DNA of 64,000 nucleotides. Source: Lamellibrachia columna. Taxonomy: Eukaryota > Annelida > Polychaeta > Sabellida > Siboglinidae. The position numbers and the translations under genes are program-made. Below the pieces are notes generated by a model that saw nothing but the letters and a program-made list of their open reading frames with translations, did not search any database and was not told the DNA's origin. The stretch lies in the NCBI GenBank assembly GCA_963662155.1, contig OY759264.1, forward strand, positions 16,571,142 through 16,635,141, written 5' to 3'. Position 1 is the stretch's first letter; each line of letters begins with the position of its first letter. This document shows, in pieces, positions 11,881 to 22,600 of the stretch.

Positions 11881-12266
11881 TACAATACATAAATTTGTAG
11901 GTCCTTGAACCTACAAAAACCTAAAGTAGCAGGTCTTTGGACTAGCAGTACATAAAGTTGTAGGTCCTTGGACCTACAATACATAAAGTTGTAGGTATTT
12001 GGACCTACAATACATAAAGTTGTAGGTCCTTGGACCTACAATACATAAAGTAGCAGGTCTTTGGACCTACAATACATAAAGTAGCAGGTCTTTGGGCCTA
12101 CAATACAAAAAAATATGTAGGTTTTTTAGAGCTACAATACATAAAGTAGGAGGTCTTTGGATCTATAATACATGAAGAAGCATGTCTTCGGACCTACAAT
12201 ACATAAAGTTGTAGGTCCTTGGGCCTACAATACATAAAGTTGTAGGTCCTTGAACCTACAAAAACC
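11881..12266. repeat. 31-bp palindromic array B, right
   Basis: About 12 copies of the GTAGGTCC/GGACCTAC unit, in mirror order with respect to the left arm. Confidence 0.92.
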
Positions 12267-12806
12267 AATGTCAAAAAAGACAAGACGAGTGGAAGCGCAC
12301 ATGCGAAAGTCCACCATCAGTGACTGACCAGTGTCAAAAAGACAAGACGAGTGGGAGCGGACAAGTCAAAGTCCACCAACAGCGACTGACCAGTGTAAAA
12401 AAGACAAGACGAGTGGAAGTGCACAAGCCAAAGTCCACCGACAGCGACTGACCAGTGTCAAAAACACTAGACGAGTGAAAGCGCACAAGTCAAAGTCCGC
12501 CAACAGCGCCTGACTAATATCAAAAAAGACAAGAAGCGTGGAAGCGCACAAGCCAAAGTCCACCAACAGTGACTGATCAGTGTCAAAAAGACAAGACGAG
12601 TGGAAGTGCACAAGCCAAAGTCCACCAACAGCGACTGCCCAGTGTGAAGAAGACAAGACGAGTGGGAGTGCACAAGCCAAAGTCCACCAACAGCGGCTGA
12701 CCAGTGTGAAAAAGACAAGACGAGTGGAAACGCACAGGCCAAAGTCCTCCAACAGCAACTGACATATGTGAGTGGGAGCGCACAATCCAAAGTCCACCAA
12801 CAGCGT
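12267..12806. repeat. 63-bp array A, right outer (reverse orientation), about 8-9 copies
   Basis: Reverse complement of the array at 7396-8064. Confidence 0.92.
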
Positions 12807-13160
12807 TACAGTTTACCCATAATTCCTACAATTTACCCATACCTCCTACAGTTTACCCTGAAAGTTTGCTGACGATGCACTTTTTCTCATAAAGAGTTTC
12901 ACATTAAAAAAATTTCACATTTCACATTTCGGTGAAATGCGAAACAGTTGCTGACCAATGTCAAAAAGACAAGACGAATGGAAGCGCACAAGCCCATGTT
13001 ACATACCGGATCGATGTGTCTGGACACATTTCGCGGGAAATATGGTTCAAACCGGTTCAAACCGACGTGTCTTGACATATTTCGCGGGAAAACTGGGTTG
13101 ACCTTGACCTTTTGACCTTTTAACTTCGCGGTGTTGATGGAAAATTCCATGGCTTCATTC

Positions 13161-13665
13161 GAACGTTCCAGAAAACGGCGGTGTTTGTTTTGTTGACCTT
13201 GACCTTTTGACCTCGCGGTGTTCTTGCAGACTCGTATCATTATAGGCGATATGTAGGTTTTTCCCGTGTTTTTCCCGCTGTATACACGAACTTTCGTCCG
13301 CTAGATTTCAGAGTGCTAGCTGGGTGAAAAGGCGTGACTTCGTTCGAACGTTCCAGAAAGCGGCGGTGTTTGTTTTGTTGACCTTGACCTTTTGACCTTT
13401 TGACCTCGCGGTGTTTTTTTGCAGACTCGTTGTGAAATAGGCGGTACGTAGATGTCGACACGAAACGAAATACGTCGAAAGGTTCTCGATATAATGCAAC
13501 GAGGCAATATGCGCCGCATAGCTTACATGCACGGTTACGTTTTTACCGCTGCATGCACGAACTTTCGTCCGCTAGGATTCAGTCTGCTAGCAGGGTAAAA
13601 ATGCGGGATGGTGTTTCTTTTCGTGAGCGTGGAAAATTCCATGACGTCGTTCGAACGTTCCAGAA
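13161..13665 (-). promoter_or_regulatory. Heat-shock-element-like motifs and TGACCT half-sites, right arm
   Basis: GAACGTTCCAGAA, a perfect GAAnnTTCnnGAA, occurs at 13161-13173, 13346-13358 and 13653-13665. Each of the first two is followed by TGACCTTGACCTTTTGACCT. These mirror the left-arm motifs. Function is inferred from motif match. Confidence 0.4.
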
Positions 13666-13767
13666 AAAAAGACAAAAAACTACATGAAACCGGTTCAAAC
13701 CGGTTCTGTACCCAGACACGTCTCGAAATGCGCGTCATAATCGTCAGTATTAAACCGAAGACGACAG

Positions 13768-13920
13768 AATTAGGGTTACTAACCCTAACCCTAACTGGCA
13801 ATTGCATAAGTACAACAGATCGACGATATTTGACCTTTCATTAGGGTTAATAACCCTACAGGGTTCGTATTAGGGTTCACTACAGACGTCAGAATTAGGG
13901 TTACTAACGCTAACCCTAAC
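13768..13920. repeat. Telomere-like TTAGGG/CCCTAA words, partly inverted
   Basis: TTAGGGTTA, AACCCTAACCCTAA, TTAGGGTTAATAACCCTA and TTAGGGTTACTAACG lie within 150 bp, alternating in orientation. This looks like a short degenerate palindromic cluster rather than a true interstitial telomere. Confidence 0.6.
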
Positions 13921-14149
13921 TGGCAATCGTATAAGCAAAAAAATGGGTGACCTTTGACCTTCGACCTTGCCCCGCAGCGCCGTCTGGTAATCGTATCAGC
14001 GCAAAACAATGCCCCAAAACAAGATGGCAGCCTCCATAAAGAGGTCACGTGATATGCAAACGAGGAACTGTGACGTTGTAGCAGCGCCTCCTGGTGACCG
14101 TATCATCGCAAAACAACATGGCAGTAAAACAAGATGGCGACATCTATAG

Positions 14150-14870
14150 AGAAGTCACGTGATATACAAATGAGGAACTGTGACGTCATAAGTCACGTGA
14201 CGGCTGTCAACCAATCAGAACAGTCAAAACTAGGTCACAAACCGTCGACACAATTGACCCGTAGCGCCTCCTGTTGACAGTTTCACCACAAAAGGGTGTG
14301 ATTTATGCTAATTTATGCAAATTTATGCAAATGAGATGTGACGTCATAGGTCACGTGACGGCTCTCGACCAATCAGGTCCGTCGATACAATTACCCGTGG
14401 CGCCCCCTGGTGGTGAAACTGCTCTCGACCAATCAGATCAGTCGAAACTAAGTCACAATCCGTCGACATAATTGACCTGTAGCGCCCCCTGGTGACAGTT
14501 TCACCACAAAAGAGTGCAATATTTGCTAAGTTATGCAAATATAGACGTCATAGGTCACGTGACGGCTCTCGACCAATCAGAATGAGTCCCTGTGGCGCTC
14601 CTGGTGACAGTATGACCAGAAAGGAGTGCGATTTTTTGGTAATTTATGCAAATAGCTATGACGTCATAGGTCACGTGACGGCTCTCGACCAATCAGAATG
14701 AGCCCATGTGGCGCCCTCTGGTGGTGAAACTGCTCTCGACCAATCAGATGCTTACCCAAAATCTGCGTATTTGAGCGATAATAGGGGATTATACAGTGGC
14801 GCCCCTGGTGGCAATAAGCGCACGACCAATCAGAACGCTCCATTTCAAATTTCAACCAATCAGAACCTTA
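14150..14870 (-). promoter_or_regulatory. Tandem cassettes with CCAAT, GTCACGTGAC, TGACGTCA, octamer and CTCF-like sites
   Basis: Repeated cassettes of roughly 120-150 bp. ACCAATCAG (NF-Y type) is seen eight times (14209-14860), GTCACGTGAC near 14180, 14350, 14552 and 14671, GACGTCAT several times, and ATGCAAAT near 14328, 14532 and 14648. GCGCCCCCTGGTGG (complement of a perfect CTCF core) is at 14400-14413 and a one-base variant is at 14482-14495. CTCF-like sites face the left-arm cluster (convergent). Activity is not shown. Confidence 0.45.
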
Positions 14871-14918
14871 CCCAAAATCTGCACATTTTTAAGCCTTCAG
14901 ATGCCCCCATATACTACT

Positions 14919-14924
14919 TAGGGA
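14919..14924. repeat. 6-bp target-site duplication, right copy (TAGGGA)
   Basis: Directly follows the terminal ATACTACT of the foldback element and equals 5750-5755. Confidence 0.88.
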
Positions 14925-15088
14925 GTATGTATTTGAGGAATGGGAATTAAAATTAATAAGACAATATTTTATATTTACATAATTTACTTTCAGGTCACAA
15001 GTAAAGTGTCTTGTCTGAATTCCAGTGGGTGCGAGTGTGAATCTGGGTTGTCTTCATAGCATCGAGAGAAACTATACTTTGACTTCAA

Positions 15089-17545
15089 CATGTCGCCGAA
15101 ATCCAACAAGATTCGGTCACAACAGTGGCGTGACCGTTTAAAGACTGATCCTGACGCACACCAACGTTATCTCCAATCTGAGCGTGAACGTTATCTAAGA
15201 GAAAAGAATCTGGTAATAAGAAGTTTGTAAAAGATATGACTTCGCGGCAACACATGAGGCAGAAACGGGCTTGGAAAAAAAGGCAGAGAAACCATCGCAA
15301 AAGTGTGAAGGAAGCTCTGAATACACTGACCCCACCTGGAAGTCCGGACAATGATGTTCCCATAGCCAATAGGGCAATGCCATCGGATAGTTCTGAGCTC
15401 AAAACGAAAAGAGGAAGACCGAAGTATGAGACGCGACAGAGCAAAAGCCTATCGTGCGGTAGAAAGATTTCAAATTAAAATGCAAGCGTCACACCGTTCA
15501 TTAAATAGAGTGCACAAGAGAAATGAACGCATGGGGAAAAGGGTTTGTTCATTGGAAGAGAAGATTAACACCCCGAGGTCAAAAGCAAAAAGGCTGATTC
15601 GTGAAGCAGATAATAAGACAATCAAGAAACAGTTAACATTTCATAACAGTGTTCTAGAAGATTTGAAGGCCAAATATGGAGCTCTGCGTAGTGACAGACA
15701 ACGTCAGACCATGGCAAAAATGTTTTTCAACGGTTTTCTGAAGAAATATCGTTAAGTCTCGAAGTTGAAATCCACCATGGGGGTATCTCACAAAAGGTAT
15801 TGTGCAACACTGAAGCGGTCCAATGACTTTGTGTACGAGCGCAAACCACGAAGTGACAAGCTACCTGCCAGTACTGTGCATCTTATCAAAGACTTCTTCC
15901 AAAGGGACGACAACAGCTGAATGACACCTGGAAAAAAGACACAATCACGAGATGAAAGGTCAAGAAACAGAAGAGACTGCTGACGGACAATGTCAAGAAC
16001 TTACACATAAAGTTCCTCAGCGAACATCCGGACGACAAGATGTCTTTTTTGACTTTCTTGCGCCTATCACCATTCTGGGTAGTGACCCCCAAGGTATCAG
16101 ACAGACAGACATGCAAATGTCGGACTCATGAAAATATACAGTTCAAAGCAAGCAAGGTATGTGAACTAGGTGTTCTATCCGTAAACGAAGCTGAGGCCGC
16201 TCTGAGTCTTATCTGCTGCTCAGACTCAAATGCAGCTTGGATGTACCGTGAATGTGACGTTTGCAAAGACAAAAGGCTCTCGCAGCGTTCGACCCAACGG
16301 AAGAGACATGGTGGTATGAATGGCAGATGGTGGATTGCGAAAAGAAGAACAAGAACACTGGAGAAATGGAGAAACGGAAAGTAACCGTGAAGGTTAGGGT
16401 CGAAGGTACGCTTAAAGAATTGACCAAGAAATTCGAAGACACCTTGCCGGAGAAATTATGGAAACGTGTTCGACATACGGCACCAATATTTGCAAATTAC
16501 GAAACTGAGGGAACAGCTGACACCAAACCAAATGCTCTTACACATCGAATTCAGCGAGAATTACACTTGCAAATATAACAAAGAAATACAGAGTGTCCAT
16601 TTCGGGGCATCCAACATGCAAACAACCCTTCATACAGGTATGTTGTGTACGGCAACCGAAGTTGTTCCATATGCCACTGTCAGAGTCTATGCGCCATGAT
16701 CCATCGGCTATATGGGCCCATCTGAAGCCTATAGTTGAGGATGCACACAAGAGCAATCCATAAATTGATTTCGCTTACTTTCTGTCAGACGGACCCGTTA
16801 CACAATACAAGAGTAAGGCCAACTTCTACTTGCTTTCGTCCCTGCCTTTCCAGTGTGGTATCAAATACGTTAACTTGTCCTTTTTGGAAGCTGGCCATGG
16901 AGAAGGAGCTAGCTGATGGTGTGGGTGGAATACTTAAACGCACGACCGATTGACTAGTAGCCCATGGAAGACGTCTTCACAGCATATACACTGTGTTTAC
17001 TGCACAGGAAGCCGAGACTAGTATCAAGCTCTTTAAAGTAAGCGAACAGGATGTGTCAAATGTGGACCGTTGTCTACCGTTTGGTCTGAAGGTGTACCAG
17101 GGACAATGACATTCCATCAAATTGCCGCAACCATGCCTCGACGAATGTCCTGTCGAAAGTTAAGTTGACGCTGTTGTGATGCCACGGGTGGTGGAAAGAG
17201 TTGCGAATGCTATAATCCGGTCGCAGTCACTTTCCCTGAGCCAACCTCTTCACCGGAGCAGGTCGTGTCACAGCCAGCTGAGAGGGTCATGTTTACAGTG
17301 AGGACCTTCAGGGAAAATGGTGCGTGGTAACCTACGATGGTTCGCCTTACCCGGGCATCATTGAAGATGCCGATGAAGAATCCATGCTGGTCAGCGTAAT
17401 GCATAAAATTGTGGAAAATAGGTATTTTCACCCCACGAGAAAAGACTATTTGGTATGCATATGACAACATTGTCACACTAATACCGGAGCCATCCCTAGT
17501 TACATCAGCAAAAAGGTATTACCAAATTTGCCATGACAATTTGTG
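15089..17545 (+). pseudogene. Broken intronless DDE-transposase-like gene
   Basis: A protein-coding relic spread over all three plus frames. It starts at ATG 15089 (MSPKSNKIRSQQWRDRLKTD, basic N-terminus) and continues through Arg/Lys-rich coiled segments (15240-15750). A middle part holds RPFWVV-like sequence (16050-16130) and a Cys cluster with MYRECDVCKDKR (about 16240). A C-terminal core contains HIEFSENYTCKY (about 16540), FLSDGPVTQYKSKANFYL (from about 16777) and FLEAGHGEG (about 16880). The order acidic/SENY - SDGP - EAGHG resembles a D-D-E catalytic core; the first acidic residue here is E. I recognise it from memory as part of a large multicopy family of marine invertebrates, usually intronless, but I cannot name the superfamily. 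At least six frame changes make it dead. It lies 165 bp outside the foldback element, so it is probably not part of it. Confidence 0.6.
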
Positions 17546-19152
17546 AATATCTAGATATCTAAGCCATCCATGTTATGACCAAGTTTAACAGCAACATGAA
17601 GAAACCTTACCTTCGTGAAGGTGACATTTTGAGTGCTCTATCGCCGTTTTGACTCCTCGACACTTAGACCTCTATGTTTTCTCTGATGTCGGGGCATACG
17701 GTTCCTGATCTAAGGTTCACAATGAGTGCTGTTGAACTTAAGGCTCACGACAGTGAGCTTAGCTCACTGTAAGTACAAAAGCCTGAAAAGGTGTACGTGT
17801 ATCGCCGATTTTCACGTTTGCAGTTGGTTCCGTTTATATTTTCGATTTTAAGGTTGATATACATTGTTATGGTTTTCCTTGGACATGTATATTATAATGC
17901 GGGCATTGAGCAAGATTGAACACATTTGACACATTGTGGTTTTCTACGATGTTCGTGACGTAATATCAACTTCTTGACATTTTTTAAACTGCTGCCACAT
18001 TCCGAACAATTTGCTTAATGTTCTGAAATACATGTATCCTAGTTATATGATGTTCTAAGTGTTTGATGTTAATAACATGCTAAGGACTAAACATACTTAT
18101 TCATTGTTTCCATTACTTTTAATCTGCTTACTTAGTAATGTAATTTCGTTTCTGGACTGAGTTTTGTCAGTCCCGAAACGAAATGTCAGTCCCGAAATTA
18201 CACGTCAGTCCCGTAACGCCTCTTTCAGTCCAGTAACATTGCAAACAAACCCTAATTTTTATATTACCAATTAAACTAAAGTGCTAATTATGAGTAATTA
18301 TTTGAGGATTTTGAATGGGGTTTTGTTTATGAAAACAGATTCTTTTTTCATTAAAAAATATCTGAAGTGTTAATTTGTTACCTTGGTAAAATACCACATA
18401 ATTTGAATTGAACATTTCATAAAATGTAAAAGGTCAGTTTTAACAAACAAAAAAAGAAAATATTACAGATTATTGAGAATTGCGTGTTTATATAAATCCA
18501 GTGGTGAGATTTAGCAGTCGCCCGGTCGCCAATGGCGCCCAAAAATGGCTTTACCTTTGGCTTTGGGCGACTTTAATTTTTTACTACAGTGGCCCGAATG
18601 GCGACTCGATATATTTACGGAACTTCAATATTTTAGAAGCTCCAACAATAAACGGAATGTTAATAAACATCTCAGAAGTGTTATCCTTGGTATATTGCAT
18701 TTATGTTAACCATAAATCGTGTGTCTGTGACACGTTTGGCATTGCAAGAAATGTTGCTAAACCGTAGCCGAAGCGATATCAATAGGGAGCATTCATTGTA
18801 TTTTTAATCAACCACATAGGCTCTCAACCTGTACCCGGTAACTGAACGGTCATTTTACACTGAAATAATAACCGCTCATGTTAATAGTCTTGGCGTCGTG
18901 TTGGTGCGCGGAGCGCTTCTGGTGTATTAGTCGGGAACCTGGTTAAAGTTTCTCTAGGCTGGCGCCGCGTTGTGCCACTTACATATAATTATCCAATTGG
19001 TGTGCGTGACACCGTTTTCGTAATATTTGGAAGTAAAATCAGGTCCTGTGAAAAATCAGCAGGGCCTGTAAACTGTTCAGTTCATAGGACCTGATGTCCT
19101 GTGACGCTTGGAAACTTTTCGCGTAGACTGAAACAAAACAATCTGTCACATG
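17546..19152. other. Gene-free spacer between DDE relic and Polinton
   Basis: No gene seen. GTCAGTCCCGAAACG-like words repeat four times at 18165-18240. GGTGAGATTTAGCA at 18503-18516 is followed by GC-rich GCCCGGTCGCC sequence and has an inverted match at 32477-32490 on the other side of the Polinton. Confidence 0.45.
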
Positions 19153-19158
19153 TGTACT
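19153..19158. repeat. 6-bp target-site duplication of the Polinton, left (TGTACT)
   Basis: TGTACT immediately precedes the left terminal inverted repeat and is repeated exactly at 32228-32233. Confidence 0.95.
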
Positions 19159-19506
19159 AGTAGTATAGATGTTGGGGGTATTAGCGCATTTTGAATAATA
19201 ACACCCAAAAACCCCTAATAAACCCTCTATACAACCCCTTATAAGCCATATTTCAAGTAAATTGCGCTTAAATAACAACACCTAAATTTACCATTATCCA
19301 TAATATAGGATTAATTTAGATATTACCATTTAAACGCAATTTATATATTAAATCCAAAACGAGGCTACAGTCAAATTGCGCTTAAATAATAACACCTAAT
19401 AAGTCCCATTTTATATTAAATCCAAAACCAGTCTGACCCAGATTAAGGTCAACACCCAAGGTCAACACCCAAAACCAGTCTGACCCAGATTAAGGTCAAC
19501 ACCCAA
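19159..19506 (+). repeat. Left terminal inverted repeat of the Polinton
   Basis: 348 bp, about two mismatches against 31880-32227. Begins AGTAGTATAGATGTTGGGGG. Its inner end is built of repeated CCAGTCTGACCCAGATTAAGG and GGTCAACACCC units, which continue past the TIR to about 19540. Confidence 0.95.
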
Positions 19507-19692
19507 GGTCAACACCTAAGGTCAACACCCAAGGTCAACATCCAAAACCAATCTTACTAAAACACTTAATAGAGCGACTCTATTATTAAGACTAAAAACA
19601 CTTGAAGAAATAACATCATAACATATTATAAAGGTATTAGTAGATTATTGAAACCTAAAGGTACTTAAAGAAATAAAACTATAGTAAATTAA
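19507..19692. promoter_or_regulatory. Leader between left TIR and polymerase start
   Basis: GGTCAACACC repeats, then AT-rich sequence. ACTATAGTAAATTA at 19678-19691 lies just before ATG 19693 and matches the gene-start motif found before most genes of this element. Confidence 0.5.
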
Positions 19693-22600
19693 ATGGATAG
19701 AAATAATTTATCTAACCCAGTATTATATACGATGGAAGAATTCCAACACTTATCAAAAAGTTAAATTATTAAGAAACTAATTACAGCCCAAAACTTAATT
19801 AAGTTTTTGTCAAACCATGTTGAACAACCACATAAACAAGTTAGTAAATACTTAGGTATTATACCACACCAACCACCAAAACCTAAAAACATTAGTCAAT
19901 ACCTAAACACTCCCACAACAACAACACCTAAAACACTCCCCAATATTAAAGTACAAGCTAAAGCCCTTAGAGGCTGCACAAAATCATACAACATAGAAAT
20001 TGTAAAAGAAAGCAGCCCACTAGAGCAGCTTAATAGTACTAAAACAGTAATTAATTCTAAAATTTTATTAGAGCTAGAAGAACAGAAGGGGTTGAAGTTT
20101 GTAGTAACCCTTCAAGTATAATTTTATAAACAAGTAAATGAAAAATACTTACAATTCAAAAAAGCATATTTTAATTCTACTCCACACACCATTATCAATT
20201 CTACTGAAATTACTCCAGCACTAAATAGATCAGCAGAGCGCATACTAACTTCTATTGGAAAATGGTTGTCAGAAGGCTCAGGCTGGATTATAGATACAGT
20301 TCAAAAACACTTCATTAATATTACAAAATACAAACCATATACAATTACCAATAGAGCTTCAACACCCCATGAAAGGACTTGTTAATATGAAAAACATTGA
20401 TAATGAATGCTTTAGATGGTGTCACTTACGCCACTTGAAACCAGTTGTTAAAGACTCTAACCGCATTACAAAACAACTAAAACAAGCAATTAATGATGTG
20501 AACTATGATGGAATTAGATTTCCAGTAGCTATAAACCAATACAATAAAATAGAAAAACAAAACAGAATCTGTATTAATGTTTTTGGTTATGAAAACAAGC
20601 AACCATACCCAATTTATATTTCTAAAGAGAAGTTTGACGATCATTTAGATCTGTTATTATTAACAGAAGGAGAGAACCACCACTACTGTTTAATTAAAAA
20701 CTTTAATCGATTTATGTACAAGCAAACAGAACATAAAGAAAAGAAGCATTTTTGTAAGTTTTGTTTACAATGTTTTAGTTCAGAAATAGTTTTAAATAAT
20801 CACACCCCAATCTGTTTAGTAATAAATGGAGAACAAGCTATTAAAATGCCAGACAAAGGAGCTAAAGTAAAATTCACAAACTACAACAAACAACTAGAAG
20901 CTCCATTTGTAATATATGCAGACTTTGAAGCTATAACAGAAAAGATTGATACAGCACGCCCAACCCCAACTTCATCATCAACTACTAAGTACCAACAACA
21001 CACAGATTGTGGTTATGGATATAAACTTGTTTGTTGTGATGATAAATTTAGTAAACCAGTTCAAATTTATAGAGGTAAAAATGCAGTAAACAAGTTCTTA
21101 TCTAAAATGATAGAAGAAGCAGAATATTGTAAACAAATAAAAGAAAAACATTTTAACCAAGAGATGATAATAACACCAGAAGAAGAGCAGCAATTAAAAA
21201 AATCAACTGAGTGTCATATTTGTAATAAGAAATATACTACAAATAATAAAAAAGTAAGAGATCACTGTCATATAACAGGGTGGTATCGAGGATCTGCTCA
21301 CGAACTATGCAACCTAAACTATAGAATCTCAGATAAAATTCCAGTCATTTTTCACAACTTGCGAGGGTATGACTCTCACTTTATTATGCAAGAAATTGGT
21401 AAATTTAAATTAGATATTAATGTAATTCCAAACAATATGGAAAAATACATGGCATTTATGTTAGGCAAACACCTAACCTTTTTAGACAGCTTTCAATTTA
21501 TGCCCAGCGCCTTAGATAGACTAGTTAATAATTTACCCCCCAATTCATTCAAACACACTAATGAAGAGTTTAAGAATAAAATTCACACCACTCTTATGAA
21601 AAAGAAAGGAGCATACCCTTATGATTACATGGATTCCTTTAATAAATTTAAACAAACAACTCTCCCACAAAAAGATGAATTTTATAGTATTCTAACAGAT
21701 GAACACATTAGTAATGAAGCATACGATCACGCCAAACAGGTATGGAAAACGTTTAAATTAAAGAATATGGGTGAATATCATAACCTATACCTTAAGTCAG
21801 ATGTGCTACTACTAGCTGATGTATTTGAGCAATTTAGAAAAACCTGTTTAAAATCTTATAAACTAGACCCATGCCATTATTTTACAAGCCCCGGGCTATC
21901 TTGGGACGCCATGTTAAAAATGACTGATGTTAAACTAGATCTTATGTCTGATGTTGATATGTACCAATTTATTGAAAAAGGAATGCGTGGAGGAGTCTCT
22001 TGTATTACTCACCGATATAGCTCTGCTAATAACAAATACATGCAAAACCACAACAAATCTAAACCATCTAAGTATATTATGTATATGGACGCCAATAATC
22101 TTTATGGATGGGCTATGTCACAGTTTCTCCCAATTGGAGGATTTAGATGGCTTACTGAAAAAGAAATTAATAAGAAAAACCTAACAACCCATCAAAAAGA
22201 TAATAAAAAAGGGATGATACTAGAAGTTGATTTAGAATATCCTAAAGAACTACATAACACCCACAATAGTTATCCACTAGCGCCAGAACACTTAACAATA
22301 ACAGAAGATATGCTATCCCCCTATTGTAAACAAATAAAAGAGAAATACCACATGTCTGCGGGCGAAGTTAAAAAACTAATTCCAAATTTAATGGGCAAAA
22401 CCAAATATGTTCTCCACTACAGAAACTTGCAACTATATATGGACCTAGGATTAAAAATAAAGAAAATACATAGAGTACTAGAATTTAATCAATCTCCATG
22501 GTTAGAACAATATATTTCATTTAATACAAATAAAAGAACTGTTGCTAAGAATGATTTTGAAAAGGACTTTTTTAAGCTAATGAACAACTCAGTATTTGGT

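Larger units (their letters stand above)
5756..14918. mobile_element. 9.16-kb foldback (giant inverted-repeat) element with Polinton-type ends
   Basis: The two ends are reverse complements beginning AGTAGTATATGGGGGCATCT, with about 85 bp of near identity at once. The relation continues through the whole element in mirror order: outer unique arm, 20-bp array, 63-bp array, 31-bp palindromic array, second 31-bp array, second 63-bp array, short non-palindromic centre (10874-10945), then all again reversed. A perfect 6-bp duplication (TAGGGA) flanks it. No transposase or other convincing protein is present. Long inverted repeats made of tandem subrepeats are the hallmark of foldback elements (Drosophila FB, sea urchin TU). 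However, the 5'-AG end, the 6-bp duplication and the shared first nine bases with the Polinton at 19159 point to mobilisation by a Polinton-type integrase. The superfamily is inference; the element structure is seen directly. Confidence 0.88.
12807..14918 (-). repeat. Right outer arm of the foldback element
   Basis: Reverse complement of the left outer arm, starting with a short 20-bp array (12807-12858). It holds about 570 bp (roughly 13645-14213) absent from the left arm: telomere-like TTAGGG/CCCTAA words plus further GTCACGTGAC cassettes. Because the cassettes match the rest of the arm, a deletion in the left arm is the simpler explanation. Confidence 0.88.

Noticed and set aside
8065..12266. 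CRISPR-like array
   Set aside because: Units are contiguous tandem repeats without unique spacers, in animal DNA.
13768..13920. Real interstitial telomere
   Set aside because: Only two or three consecutive hexamers in any orientation, mixed directions.
5646..14950. Similar open frames at 5646-5966 (minus) and 14708-14950 (plus) as a gene pair
   Set aside because: They are the same non-coding arm sequence read in mirror positions; other copies of the cassette are interrupted.
19039..19281. Minus-strand 80-codon frame matching a plus-strand frame at 32105
   Set aside because: The match is simply the two Polinton terminal inverted repeats; no protein is implied.
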